Assembly (NCBI RefSeq): GCF_020708045.1
Contig: NZ_JAJFES010000004.1
Span: forward strand, 1 to 64,000
DNA length: 64,000 nucleotides
Direction: 5' to 3'
Origin: Massilia sp. IC2-278
GTDB taxonomy: Bacteria; Pseudomonadota; Gammaproteobacteria; Burkholderiales; Burkholderiaceae_D
In this document: piece by piece, positions 44,048 to 52,815 of the stretch
Position numbering within the stretch: the stretch's first letter is position 1
Layout: each line of letters opens with the position of its first letter
The notes under the pieces: model-generated
The model's database searches: none
The model's input: only the letters and a program-made list of their open reading frames with translations
What the model was told of the DNA's origin: nothing
Made by a program: the position numbers and the translations under genes

Positions 44048-44118
44048 CCGCGCAATTTCGATGTGTACATTCCGCACAGTGTACAATCGCCACCTATTTC
44101 GTTTCGCACCCTGATCCC

Positions 44119-45030
44119 ATGTCCACCCCATCCCCTTCCGCCATCAAAGCCTGGCTGCTCGACCTGCAGTCGCGCATCGTCGCAGGCCTGGAAGACGTGG
44201 ACGGCAAGCCTTTCCTGAAGGACAGCTGGGAGCGCCCGGAAGGCGGTGGCGGCATCTCGCGCCTGATTGAAGAAGGCAATGTACTCGAACGCGGCGGCGT
44301 AAACTTTTCGCACGTGATGGGCACCAACCTGCCGCCATCGGCCGCCGCGGCGCGTCCGGAACTGGCGGGCCGCGCCTGGGAAGCCATGGGCGTGTCGCTG
44401 GTGCTGCATCCGCGTAATCCCTACGCCCCGACCGTGCACATGAACGTGCGCTTCTTCGAGGCCACGGCCGAGGGGCAAGAGCCGGTCTGGTGGTTCGGCG
44501 GCGGCATGGACCTGACGCCCTACTACGGCAACGTCGACGACGCGCGCCACTTCCACCAGATTTGCCACGACGCGCTGGCGCCCTACGGCGACGACCTGCA
44601 CCCGCGCTTCAAGAAGTGGTGCGACGAGTATTTCTACATCAAGCACCGCAAGGAAGCGCGCGGCGTCGGCGGCATTTTCTTCGACGACTTCAACGAGCTG
44701 CCTTTCGACGAAGCCTTTGCCATGGTGCAGAAGGTGGGTGACGGTTTCCTCGACGCCTATCTGCCGATCCTTCAACGCCGCAAGGACACGCCGTATGGCG
44801 AACGCGAGCGCGACTTCCAGGCTTACCGCCGCGGCCGCTATGTCGAGTTCAACCTGGTATGGGACCGCGGCACCCACTTCGGCCTGCAATCGGGCGGCCG
44901 CACCGAGGCGATCCTGATGTCGCTGCCACCGATCGTCAAGTGGCGCTACGACTGGCATCCGGAAGACGGCAGCGCGGAAGCGGCGCTGTACACCGACTTC
45001 CTGCCGCACCGGGACTGGCTCGCTTCGTGA
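44119..45030 (+). CDS. hemF: Coproporphyrinogen III oxidase, oxygen-dependent
   Basis: 303 aa. Oxidative decarboxylation of coproporphyrinogen III to protoporphyrinogen IX in haem synthesis, needing oxygen. Signature [13 protein letters not shown] and the block [14 protein letters not shown] with metal-ligand histidines are present, then [20 protein letters not shown] and [20 protein letters not shown]. The ATG at 44119 follows about 30 bases after a -10-like TACAAT (44082-44087). Its stop overlaps the nadD start. Confidence 0.96.
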   Translation: MSTPSPSAIKAWLLDLQSRIVAGLEDVDGKPFLKDSWERPEGGGGISRLIEEGNVLERGGVNFSHVMGTNLPPSAAAARPELAGRAWEAMGVSLVLHPRNPYAPTVHMNVRFFEATAEGQEPVWWFGGGMDLTPYYGNVDDARHFHQICHDALAPYGDDLHPRFKKWCDEYFYIKHRKEARGVGGIFFDDFNELPFDEAFAMVQKVGDGFLDAYLPILQRRKDTPYGERERDFQAYRRGRYVEFNLVWDRGTHFGLQSGGRTEAILMSLPPIVKWRYDWHPEDGSAEAALYTDFLPHRDWLAS

Positions 45031-45698
45031 TTCCCTGCGTCGCCCTGCTGGGGGGCAGTTTCGATCCCGTGCACCATGGCCACGTCGCGCTGGCGCGGCT
45101 GTTCGTCGAACTGCTGCACCCGAGCGAACTGCGCGTGCTGCCGGCCCGTCCCTGGCAAAAGGCGGCGCTGCAGGCGGGCGACGAAGACCGAATCGCCATG
45201 CTGGACCTGGCGTTCCGCGACGCCGGGCTGCCGGCCACGATAGACCGCCGCGAAATCGACCGCGGCACCCCGACTTATACCGTCGAAACCTTGCGCGGCC
45301 TGCGGGCCGAACTCGGCGACGACGCGTCCATCGTTTTCCTGATGGGCGCCGACCAGTTGCTCAAGCTCGATAGCTGGCGCGACTGGCGCGAACTGTTTGA
45401 CCTCGCCAACATCGGCGTGGCTGCCCGGCCGGGCTACAGGCTGGAGCAGGACGCGTTGCCGCCGCCGGTGGCAGAGGAAATGGCGCGGCGCCTGGCGTCG
45501 CCCGAAGAAGTGCGCACCACGCCTGCCGGGCTGGTGTGCATGGCACACACATTGGCCGTGGATATTTCCGCGACCGAGGTCCGGGCACTGCTCAAGGGAG
45601 AGAACAAACCGGGGGGCGCTTCGCAAGAAGCGCCAGCCTCGCTCCTCGCGCGGGTAGTGCTAGACTACATTCAACAACATAATTTATACAAAAGCTAA
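45027..45698 (+). CDS. nadD: Nicotinate-nucleotide adenylyltransferase
   Basis: 223 aa from a GTG overlapping the hemF stop by 4 bases. Transfers AMP from ATP to nicotinate mononucleotide in NAD synthesis. Nucleotidyltransferase motif [11 protein letters not shown] at residues about 8-18; [17 protein letters not shown] and the C-terminal ISATEVR (ISxTxxR class) are intact. The final TAA shares its last base with the ATG of rsfS, so translation of the hemF-nadD-rsfS genes is coupled. Confidence 0.95.
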   Translation: MIPCVALLGGSFDPVHHGHVALARLFVELLHPSELRVLPARPWQKAALQAGDEDRIAMLDLAFRDAGLPATIDRREIDRGTPTYTVETLRGLRAELGDDASIVFLMGADQLLKLDSWRDWRELFDLANIGVAARPGYRLEQDALPPPVAEEMARRLASPEEVRTTPAGLVCMAHTLAVDISATEVRALLKGENKPGGASQEAPASLLARVVLDYIQQHNLYKS

Positions 45699-46381
45699 TG
45701 GATATCAAAAAACTGCAAACCCTCGTCGTGGACGCCCTCGAAGACGTCAAGGGCCAGGAAATCATGCTGTTCGACACGACCGGGCTGACCAGCCTGTTCG
45801 ACCGCATCGCCGTCGTCTCGGGTACCTCGAACCGCCAGACCAAGGCGCTGGCCGCGTCGGTCCGTGACAAGGTCAAGGCTGCCGGCGGCGACGTCATCGG
45901 CATGGAAGGCGAAGACACCGGCGAATGGGTGCTGGTCGACCTGGGCGACATGATCGTCCACATCATGCAGCCGGCGATTCGCCAGTACTACCGCCTGGAA
46001 GAAATCTGGGGCGAGAAGCCGGTCAAGCTGGGCGCCGCCAAGCGCAAGTCGACGCCGGAAGCGCTTGAGGCTGCCGAGTCGAAGGTCAAGTCCAAGCACC
46101 TGGCCGCGAACCAGGACCAGCCGGAAGCCAAGCCTGTGCGCGAGCGCAAGACCGCAACCAAGACCGCTGCCGTGAAAGCGCCGGCCAAGAAGCCGGTCGC
46201 CAAGGCAGTCTCGAAAGCCATCGGCAAGACCGTGAAGGTTGCTCCACCAAAAGCCGAAGTGGCCGCCGTGAAAGCGCTGAAGGCACTGCCGCCGAAGCGT
46301 ACCGTCAAGGCTGCCGTCACCGCCGAAGGCGAACCGGTGAAGAAGGTCATCAAGCGCGTGACCAAGAAGGCTGCCGAGTAA
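45698..46381 (+). CDS. rsfS: Ribosomal silencing factor RsfS with long basic tail
   Basis: 227 aa; the family is usually 105-130. Residues 1-112 are the normal domain (LVVDALEDVKGQEIMLFDT, SNRQTKALAASVRDKVK, WVLVDLGDMIVHIMQP, YRLEEIWG). Residues 113-227 are a Lys/Ala/Val/Pro-rich extension, with several repeats of KAPAKK-like and KAVSKA-like pieces, similar to histone H1-like tails. RsfS binds ribosomal protein uL14 and prevents subunit joining when nutrients are low. The tail may add RNA affinity; it is seen in some other Oxalobacteraceae by my recollection only. Confidence 0.94.
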   Translation: MDIKKLQTLVVDALEDVKGQEIMLFDTTGLTSLFDRIAVVSGTSNRQTKALAASVRDKVKAAGGDVIGMEGEDTGEWVLVDLGDMIVHIMQPAIRQYYRLEEIWGEKPVKLGAAKRKSTPEALEAAESKVKSKHLAANQDQPEAKPVRERKTATKTAAVKAPAKKPVAKAVSKAIGKTVKVAPPKAEVAAVKALKALPPKRTVKAAVTAEGEPVKKVIKRVTKKAAE

Positions 46382-46387
46382 GCTTCG

Positions 46388-46858
46388 ATGCAACTGATCA
46401 TTGCCGCGGTCGGCCACAAGATGCCGGCCTGGATCGAAACCGGCTTTGGGGAATACACGAAGCGCATGCCGCCCGAGCTGCGCATCGTGCTCAAGGAAAT
46501 CAAGCCGGTCGAGCGTTCCGGCAGCAAGACGGCGGCCACCGCGATGGCGCTCGAACGCGAGCGCATCGAAGCAGTGCTGCCGAAAGGCGTGCGCATCATT
46601 GCCCTCGACGAACGGGGCAAGGACCTGACAAGTGTTGGCCTCTCCCAACAATTGTTGAACTGGCAGCAGGATGGGCGCGACACCGCCTTCCTGATCGGCG
46701 GTGCGGACGGGCTCGACCCTGAGCTGAAGGCACGCGCCGAAGGCATGATCCGTATTTCCAGCATGACCCTGCCCCACGGCGTGGTGCGGGTGATGCTGGC
46801 GGAACAGCTGTACCGCGCCTGGTCGATTACCCAGAACCATCCGTATCACCGCGTTTGA
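46388..46858 (+). CDS. rlmH: 23S rRNA pseudouridine(1915) N3-methyltransferase
   Basis: 156 aa, SPOUT methyltransferase. Start [15 protein letters not shown]; the knot region with [14 protein letters not shown] and the C-terminal [20 protein letters not shown] and NHPYHR are invariant family features. It methylates pseudouridine 1915 of 23S rRNA on the 70S ribosome. It starts 6 bases after rsfS, the conserved rsfS-rlmH pair. Confidence 0.97.
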   Translation: MQLIIAAVGHKMPAWIETGFGEYTKRMPPELRIVLKEIKPVERSGSKTAATAMALERERIEAVLPKGVRIIALDERGKDLTSVGLSQQLLNWQQDGRDTAFLIGGADGLDPELKARAEGMIRISSMTLPHGVVRVMLAEQLYRAWSITQNHPYHRV

Positions 46859-46868
46859 TTCTCGCCTC

Positions 46869-47486
46869 ATGAAATCGCACAACAAGAAGATGTACCTCGC
46901 GTCGAAAAGCCCGCGCCGCCGCGAACTGCTGCGCCAGGTCGGCATCGACTTCGATTTGCTGAGCCTGCGCAGCGACCCGGCGCGCGGCATCGACGTGCCC
47001 GAAGATGTCTTCGAGGGCGAGCTGGCGCAGGATTATGTGGTACGCGTGGCGCTGGAAAAAGGCGCATTCGCCTGGAAGGTGCTGCAACAGCGCCGCCAGC
47101 CCCTGCGTCCGGTGCTGACGGCCGACACCACGGTCACCATCGACGGCGACATCCTCGGCAAGCCGGCCGACCTGGCCGAAGCGCGGGCCATGCTCGAGCA
47201 ATTGTCCGGGCGTACCCACCAGGTGCTGACCACGGTGGCCGTGCACTACACCGACATGGCCGAGCACGTAACCCAGGTGTCGAACGTGCGCTTTGCGAAA
47301 TTGACTGCGCAACAGATCGCCGCCTACTGCGCCACGAGCGAGCCCTACGACAAGGCGGGAGCGTATGGCATCCAGGGGCTGGCGGCGCTGTTCATCGAGC
47401 ATATCGAGGGCAGCCATTCGGGAATCATGGGCTTGCCGATCTTCGAGACGGCGGTCCTGCTGCGCAAGGCGGGATTCCAGGTTTAA
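46869..47486 (+). CDS. maf: Maf-family nucleotide pyrophosphatase (YhdE-like)
   Basis: 205 aa. Hydrolyses non-canonical or pyrimidine nucleoside triphosphates. Motifs: LASKSPRRRELLRQVG at residues about 10-25, TADTTVTIDG (Asp of the catalytic site), and EPYDKAGAYGIQG, which resembles the dTTP/UTP (YhdE) branch rather than the m7GTP (YceF) branch. It follows rlmH after 10 bases. The 270-base gap after it holds repeats n and o. Confidence 0.92.
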   Translation: MKSHNKKMYLASKSPRRRELLRQVGIDFDLLSLRSDPARGIDVPEDVFEGELAQDYVVRVALEKGAFAWKVLQQRRQPLRPVLTADTTVTIDGDILGKPADLAEARAMLEQLSGRTHQVLTTVAVHYTDMAEHVTQVSNVRFAKLTAQQIAAYCATSEPYDKAGAYGIQGLAALFIEHIEGSHSGIMGLPIFETAVLLRKAGFQV

Positions 47487-47505
47487 CGGATCGCGCCGCC
47501 GGGCT

Positions 47506-47534
47506 GTAGGGTGGCCGGCTTTGCCGTCCACGCG
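47506..47534 (+). repeat. Palindromic repeat, copy n, subtype 2
   Basis: GTAGG then GTGG-C-CGGC-TTT-GCCG-T-CCAC then GCG. The outer GTGG/CCAC is kept while the inner arms differ from the common type. Inverted partner is copy o, 86 bases away. Confidence 0.7.
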
Positions 47535-47620
47535 TTCAACCGACCGTGATTCATTCGGCATACCGGCCCTCCTCGGCATTGGCGAGATCGCCGTGCTTCG
47601 CAATGCACACGATAACGATC

Positions 47621-47667
47621 GACGCATGGACGGCAAAGCCGCCTTGCGCGGCCCGGTCCACCCTACC
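47621..47667 (-). repeat. Palindromic repeat, copy o, subtype 2 longer form
   Basis: ATGGACGGCAAAGCCG followed by CCTTGCGCGGCCCGG and TCCACCCTAC. Its second half is shared with copy g at 23931. Confidence 0.7.
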
Positions 47668-47757
47668 CGCCTGCAATATCCCCGCATCGACCCGCCACGC
47701 TCGCCCACCCCAGCGTGTATCATGACACTCTGAACAATATCCTCACGCGTAGCGCTC

Positions 47758-49221
47758 ATGAACGAAGACATCCTCATCAATATCACCCCGCAGGAAACGC
47801 GCGTGGCGCTGGTCCTGCAGGGCGCGGTGCAGGAGTTGCACATCGAGCGTACGCTGACGCGTGGCCTGGCCGGCAACGTGTATTCGGGCAAGGTCGTGCG
47901 CGTGCTGCCGGGCATGCAGTCGGCCTTCATCGACATCGGCCTGGAACGCGCCGCCTTCCTGCACGTGGCCGACATCTGGGAAGCGCGCCCGCACGATAAC
48001 TCCAACGTGCCGCCTACGCCCATCGAAAAGCTGCTCTACGACGGCCAGGTGCTGACCGTGCAGGTGATCAAGGACCCGATCGGCACCAAGGGCGCACGCC
48101 TCTCGACGCAGATTTCGATTGCCGGCCGCATGCTGGTCTACCTGCCGCAGGACAAGCACATCGGCATCTCGCAAAAGATCGAAAAGGAAGCCGACCGCGA
48201 ACTGCTGCGCACGCGCATGGCGGGCCTGCTGCCGGCGGAAGAAAAAGGCGGCTACATCGTCCGTACCCAGGCCGAGGAAGCGTCGGATGCCGACCTCTCG
48301 GCCGACATCGATTACCTGCGCAAGACCTGGGCCGCGATCCAGAACGGCGCCCGCACCCGTCCCGCCACGAGCCTGCTCTATCAAGATTTGAACCTGGCCC
48401 AGCGCGTGCTGCGCGACTTCGTGCACGACGAGACGGCAACCATCCAGGTCGACTCGCGCGAGAACTACCTGATGCTGGTCGAATTCGCCAAGATCTATAC
48501 CCCGAGCGTGCTGGCGCGCCTGCAGCACTACACCGGCGAGCGTCCGCTGTTCGATCTGTACGGCGTGGAAGAAGAAATCCTGCGCGCGCTGGGCCGGCGC
48601 GTGGATCTGAAATCCGGCGGCTACCTGATCGTCGACCAGACCGAGGCGATGACCACCATCGATGTGAACACCGGCGGTTTCGTCGGCGGGCGCAACTTCG
48701 CGGACACGATTTTCAAGACCAACCTGGAAGCCGCGCACGCGATTGCGCGCCAGCTGCGCCTGCGTAACCTGGGCGGCATCATCATCCTCGACTTCATCGA
48801 CATGGAGAACAACGAGCACCGCAACGCCGTGCTCGCCGAACTCAAGAAAACCCTGGCGCGCGACCGCACCAAGGTGTCGGTGAGCGGCTTCTCCGCGCTG
48901 GGTCTGGTGGAGATGACGAGGAAGCGCACGCGCGAATCGCTGGCCCACATCCTGTGCGAGCCCTGCCCGGCCTGCTCCGGCAAGGGGCAAGTGAAAACCT
49001 CGCGCACCATCTGCTACGAAATCCTGCGCGAACTGCTGCGCGAGGCGAAGCAGTTCAATCCGCGCGAATTCCGCATCCTGGCTTCGCAGGAAGTGGTCGA
49101 CCTGTTCCTGGAAGAAGAGTCGCAACACCTGGCCATGCTGGGCGACTTCATTGGCAAGAAGATTTCGCTGCAGGTGGAGAAGGGTTACCACCAGGAGCAA
49201 TACGATGTGATTTTGATGTGA
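47758..49221 (+). CDS. rng: Ribonuclease G
   Basis: 487 aa. Endoribonuclease for 5' maturation of 16S rRNA and mRNA decay. Begins with the RNase E/G N-terminus MNEDILINITPQETRVALV; S1 domain from YSGKVVRVLPGMQSAFIDIG; the catalytic core has TTIDVNTGGFVGGRN and GGIIILDFIDM with the two metal-binding Asp residues; the zinc-link CEPCPACSGKGQVK joins the dimer. It lacks the long scaffold tail of RNase E, hence RNase G. Conserved neighbour of maf. Confidence 0.95.
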   Translation: MNEDILINITPQETRVALVLQGAVQELHIERTLTRGLAGNVYSGKVVRVLPGMQSAFIDIGLERAAFLHVADIWEARPHDNSNVPPTPIEKLLYDGQVLTVQVIKDPIGTKGARLSTQISIAGRMLVYLPQDKHIGISQKIEKEADRELLRTRMAGLLPAEEKGGYIVRTQAEEASDADLSADIDYLRKTWAAIQNGARTRPATSLLYQDLNLAQRVLRDFVHDETATIQVDSRENYLMLVEFAKIYTPSVLARLQHYTGERPLFDLYGVEEEILRALGRRVDLKSGGYLIVDQTEAMTTIDVNTGGFVGGRNFADTIFKTNLEAAHAIARQLRLRNLGGIIILDFIDMENNEHRNAVLAELKKTLARDRTKVSVSGFSALGLVEMTRKRTRESLAHILCEPCPACSGKGQVKTSRTICYEILRELLREAKQFNPREFRILASQEVVDLFLEEESQHLAMLGDFIGKKISLQVEKGYHQEQYDVILM

Positions 49222-49229
49222 TCTGCGCG

Positions 49230-49847
49230 ATGGCCATGACGCTCGAAGCACGCTGGCAGCGCTTGTGGACCGAGCTGGGCCTGCCTGCTCCCGCCGGCCT
49301 GCTGCCAGCCCTGCTCCAAGCCTACAGCGAGCCGCAGCGCCACTATCACACACTGCAGCATCTGGATGAATGCTTTGCCCACTTCGACGCAGTGAAGCAG
49401 CTGGCCGAGCATCCTTTGGAAGTCGAGCTGGCCCTCTGGTTCCACGACAGCGTCTACGACGTGCATGCGCGCGACAACGAGGTGCAATCGGCTGCCTGGG
49501 CGGACCGGGCGCTCCTCGATGCCGGCCTGCCGAACGATGCCTGCGCCCGCATCCACGTGCTGATCATGGCCACCTGCCACGACGCCCTGCCCGCATCGAA
49601 CGATGCGCGCCTGCTGACCGACATCGACCTCGCCATCCTCGGCGCCGCGCCGGCACGCTTTGCCGAGTACGAAGTGCAGATCCGTCGCGAGTACGCCCAC
49701 GTGCCGCCGGCGCTGTTCACGGCCAGGCGTAGCGAGATCCTGCAAGCCTTCCTGGAGCGGACACCGCTGTTCCAGGCGCCTGCCTGCCGTGACCGCTTCG
49801 AGGCGGCTGCCAGGCGCAATCTTGCCGGGGCAATCGCCGCCAGGTAA
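49230..49847 (+). CDS. HD-superfamily predicted metal-dependent phosphohydrolase
   Basis: 205 aa. Motifs: HYHTLQHLDECFAHFD, the HD pair in LALWFHDSVYDVHARDNE at about residues 68-85, a His in IMATCHDA, and Asp in LTDIDLAILG complete the H...HD...H...D set. It matches the group of COG4339-like proteins. The substrate is unknown. It starts 9 bases after rng; the ATG at 49236 is an alternative. Confidence 0.82.
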   Translation: MAMTLEARWQRLWTELGLPAPAGLLPALLQAYSEPQRHYHTLQHLDECFAHFDAVKQLAEHPLEVELALWFHDSVYDVHARDNEVQSAAWADRALLDAGLPNDACARIHVLIMATCHDALPASNDARLLTDIDLAILGAAPARFAEYEVQIRREYAHVPPALFTARRSEILQAFLERTPLFQAPACRDRFEAAARRNLAGAIAAR

Positions 49848-49965
49848 GAAGCGCAGGCCCGCACCGCAGGCCGGAGGCGGTTGGCTTTGCGTGCGCACAA
49901 ACGCTGGAGCCTTGCACGGCGCACGATGGGGGCATCGGCACGGCGTCAACGCATGCGGGGCTGCC

Positions 49966-50544
49966 ATGGACCAGCACAACGAAATCCTCAGGTTCGTTTT
50001 CGATTCCCGGCTCAGCCTGTTCAATACGCGCAGGGACCATGAATGGCGGGTCATCATCAGTGCGATGGTGCTGATGGGCGCGGTCGACCTCACGCTGTTG
50101 TCGCAACACATTGTCTTGAACGCATTCCAGCTCAAGCTGTGGTGGGTGGCGCTGTTTTGCCTGTTCGTGTCGATTGCCTGGTACCAGTGGGGCGTGCAGG
50201 TCAGGAACAGGGTCGACCGGGTGGCGATGGATTACATCCTGCACCACATGTGCAACGAGCTCGGCATCCACAGGAACAGCGACCTGCGCGCGGGCATCGA
50301 CCGCGAAAAGGAAAACATTCCCCATTCCAGGAAAAACCCGATCTTCCACCTGACCTATCTATGGGCCTTCATTCCGCAGATGCTGGTGCTGCTGGTGGCC
50401 TCGGTGCTCTCGGCCTACATTCCCCATCTTGCGCAGCAGGCCACACCCGACCCGCCGGCATCCGCCGCGCGCTGGGTGCCGGTTTCCGGCTGTGCTCCCG
50501 GTTGCGGCCCCTGCCGGGTCATGTCTGCCGGGCTGGCGCGCTAG
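49966..50544 (+). CDS. Integral membrane protein, unknown
   Basis: 192 aa. Three membrane segments: about 28-47 (VIISAMVLMGAVDLTLLS), 57-77 (LWWVALFCLFVSIAWYQWG) and 132-152 (AFIPQMLVLLVASVLSAYI). A cytoplasmic region lies between the second and third. The C-terminus has CAPGCGPCRV, a cysteine-rich end. No family recognised, no obvious Shine-Dalgarno. The gene is convergent with tupC, 9 bases apart. Codon use looks native. Confidence 0.55.
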   Translation: MDQHNEILRFVFDSRLSLFNTRRDHEWRVIISAMVLMGAVDLTLLSQHIVLNAFQLKLWWVALFCLFVSIAWYQWGVQVRNRVDRVAMDYILHHMCNELGIHRNSDLRAGIDREKENIPHSRKNPIFHLTYLWAFIPQMLVLLVASVLSAYIPHLAQQATPDPPASAARWVPVSGCAPGCGPCRVMSAGLAR

Positions 50545-50553
50545 GCGAACAGC

Positions 50554-51234
50554 TTACGGTTCCTCGCCACGCTCGGCCCGCGGGCGATGCTCCAGGCGGC
50601 CGTCGCGCAGCTTGAGCCGCTGCACGCCCGGCAGGCCGATCAAGTCGCGGTCGTGGCAAGCCATCACCACCGTGCTGCCCTGCTCCATCAGCGTCGGAAT
50701 CAGGGCGATCACGCCTTCGCGCGCGCTGCCGTCCAGGTTGGCGGTCGGCTCGTCCAGCAGTAGCAGACGCGGTTGCAGCACGCGTGCGCGGGCCAGCGCC
50801 ACGCGCTGCTTCTCGCCGCCGGACAGGCGCGCCGGTTCGGTGTCGGCCAGGTACTCGACGCCGGCCCAGTGCATCGCTTCCTCCACCGTCTTCTTCACGA
50901 CGGTTTTCGACTCGCCGCGCGCCAGCAAGCCATAGGCGATGTTGTGCCAGACGCTGGTCGAGAACATGATCGGATGCTGGTGCACGTAGACGATGGCGGC
51001 GCGCAGCGCCTTCGGATACGGCTGCAGGCTGAACGAATGGCCATCGAAGCTCACGCTGTCCACCTGCGCCGCCTCCAGCCCGCCGAGAATGCGCAGCAGC
51101 GTGCTCTTGCCCACACCGTTGGCCCCGGTCAGCACATAGGCGCTGGCCGCGTCCAGCGTGAGTTCGTCGATGTCGAACAGCAGGCGTTCGCCATGCCGCT
51201 TGCGCAGGCCGCGCACGCTGAGCAGCGCATTCAT
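50554..51234 (-). CDS. tupC: Tungstate-type ABC transporter ATP-binding protein
   Basis: 226 aa. Walker A LTGANGVGKSTLLRIL at about residues 35-50, Q-loop HQHPIMFSTSVWHN, signature LSGGEKQRVALARA, Walker B RLLLLDEPTANLD, and H-loop VVMACHDR. The motif HQHPIMF with NIAYGL resembles TupC. With TupB it would import tungstate. The ATG overlaps the tupB stop by 4 bases. The binding protein TupA is not in this window. Confidence 0.85.
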   Translation of the reverse strand: MNALLSVRGLRKRHGERLLFDIDELTLDAASAYVLTGANGVGKSTLLRILGGLEAAQVDSVSFDGHSFSLQPYPKALRAAIVYVHQHPIMFSTSVWHNIAYGLLARGESKTVVKKTVEEAMHWAGVEYLADTEPARLSGGEKQRVALARARVLQPRLLLLDEPTANLDGSAREGVIALIPTLMEQGSTVVMACHDRDLIGLPGVQRLKLRDGRLEHRPRAERGEEP

Positions 51235-51938
51235 ACCCTGCCTCCGGCCGTATGCGCCTCGCCCTGCAACAGCATCAGCGCGCCATTCATCACCAGCGCC
51301 AGCGTCACCAGCACGATGCCCAGCGCGATGCCCTGCGCGAATTCGCCCTTGCTGGTTTCGAGTGCGATGGCCGTGGTGATGGTGCGCGTCTCGCCCTGGA
51401 TGTTCCCGCCCACCATCAGCGCGCAGCCGACTTCCGAAATCACGCGCCCGAAGCCGCTGATCACGGCCGCCATCACGCCATAGCGCGCTTCATGCAGCAC
51501 CGTGGTCATCACGCGCCAGCGCGAAGCGCCAAGGGCGCGCGCCGTTTCGGCATAGCGCGGATCGAGGGCCTGCACCGCCGCCAGCGTAAAGGCCAGCAGC
51601 ACCGGCATCCCGACCACGAACTGCCCGGCGATGATGCCCGACTGCGAGAACAGCCATTCCAGCGGCCCGAGTGGCCCGCGGCGCGACAGCAGCAGGTACA
51701 GCAGCAGGCCGATCAGGACGGTGGGCAGCGACAGCGCGCACTGCGCCAGCCAGACCGCGATGCGCCGCCCCGGAAAGCGATGCATCGCGATCGCATAGCC
51801 GAGCAGCACGGCCGGCGGCGTGGCCAGCAGCAGGCCGATGACGCTGGTCTTGATCGATACCCAGACGATGTGCCAGAGCGCCGCGTCGCCGGAAAACAGC
51901 AAGGCGAACGCGTGCAGCGTGGCTTCCCACAGGGTCAT
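51231..51938 (-). CDS. tupB: Tungstate-type ABC transporter permease
   Basis: 235 aa with about five or six membrane segments. EAA-like cytoplasmic loop: ETARALGASRWRVMTTVL. ISGFGRVISEVGCALMVGGN is strongly conserved in TupB. It forms the membrane channel for tungstate (possibly molybdate) import. It lies 10 bases after fdhD, which places metal uptake in the formate dehydrogenase operon; tungstate or molybdate is the metal needed by that enzyme's cofactor. Confidence 0.87.
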   Translation of the reverse strand: MTLWEATLHAFALLFSGDAALWHIVWVSIKTSVIGLLLATPPAVLLGYAIAMHRFPGRRIAVWLAQCALSLPTVLIGLLLYLLLSRRGPLGPLEWLFSQSGIIAGQFVVGMPVLLAFTLAAVQALDPRYAETARALGASRWRVMTTVLHEARYGVMAAVISGFGRVISEVGCALMVGGNIQGETRTITTAIALETSKGEFAQGIALGIVLVTLALVMNGALMLLQGEAHTAGGRV

Positions 51939-51948
51939 ACTGGACGAC

Positions 51949-52815
51949 TCATGCGCGTACGGGAAGCGGCAATTCGAGCAGCTCGGGCTGGAACACCAGC
52001 CGCTCCTGCCCCGCCAGCAAGAGGAAGTGGCGCCCGCTGCAGCGCGCCAGCAGCGACATGCCGACCTTTTCCGCCACCATGTGCCCCATCTGCGTGGTGC
52101 CCGAGCGCGACAGCAGGAAGGGGATGCCCATCTGCGCGCCCTTGATCACCATTTCCGAGGTCAGGCGGCCCGTGGTGTAGAACACCTTGTCGGCGCCCGT
52201 CATCCCTTCCAGCCACATCAGGCCGGCAATCGCATCGACCGCATTGTGGCGGCCCACGTCCTCGACGAAGTACAGCAGTTCGCCCGTATTCGAAAACAGC
52301 GCGCAGCCGTGCACCGAGCCGGCTTGCTTGTAGATCGATTGCTGGGTGCGGATGGTCTCGACGATGCGGTACACGACCGACTGCGGCAGGCGCGCATCCG
52401 GCGGCAGGGTGATCTGGTCGACTTCGTCCATCAGCCCGCCGAACACCGAGCCCTGGCCACAGCCGGTGGTGACCACCTTTTTCGCGGTGCGCTCTTCCAC
52501 GCCCTGGATGCCGTTGCGCGTGACCACGGCCACCGCGTCGACAGCCCAATCGACCTGCACCGACACCACCTCCTCGATGCTGCGCACCAGGCGCTGGTTG
52601 CGCAGGTAGCCGAGCGTCAGCGCTTCCGGTGCGCCGCCGAGGGTCATCAGCGTGACCAGCTCGCGCTTGTCGACATACACCGTGAGCGGGCGTTCGGCCG
52701 GGATCGAGAGCGTGGAGCGGCGCCCGCGCTCGTCCAGCGCCTCGACGTCGTGCGTGAGGCGGGCCTGGGCATCGGACAGGATGGGACGGTAGCGTGGCAA
52801 GTCGGGACAGTTCAT
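51949..52815 (-). CDS. fdhD: Formate dehydrogenase accessory sulfurtransferase
   Basis: 288 aa. FdhD moves sulfur from IscS to the bis-MGD molybdenum cofactor and is essential for active formate dehydrogenase. Core motif TTGCGQGSVFGG has a single Cys in place of the CxxC of E. coli FdhD; DVGRHNAVDAIAG and YTTGRLTSEMVIKGAQMGI are the conserved cofactor-binding blocks. Start and the upstream fdh stop overlap (ATGA). Confidence 0.93.
   Translation of the reverse strand: MNCPDLPRYRPILSDAQARLTHDVEALDERGRRSTLSIPAERPLTVYVDKRELVTLMTLGGAPEALTLGYLRNQRLVRSIEEVVSVQVDWAVDAVAVVTRNGIQGVEERTAKKVVTTGCGQGSVFGGLMDEVDQITLPPDARLPQSVVYRIVETIRTQQSIYKQAGSVHGCALFSNTGELLYFVEDVGRHNAVDAIAGLMWLEGMTGADKVFYTTGRLTSEMVIKGAQMGIPFLLSRSGTTQMGHMVAEKVGMSLLARCSGRHFLLLAGQERLVFQPELLELPLPVRA

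Noticed and set aside
43861..44050. CRISPR-like array of short repeats
   Set aside because: Copies are palindromic, irregularly spaced, in both orientations, and there are no equal-length spacers or cas genes.
50554..51938. Phosphate or molybdate (ModBC) transporter
   Set aside because: Permease and ATPase blocks resemble TupB/TupC more, with ISGFGRVISEVG and HQHPIMF; molybdate remains possible because discrimination by eye is limited.
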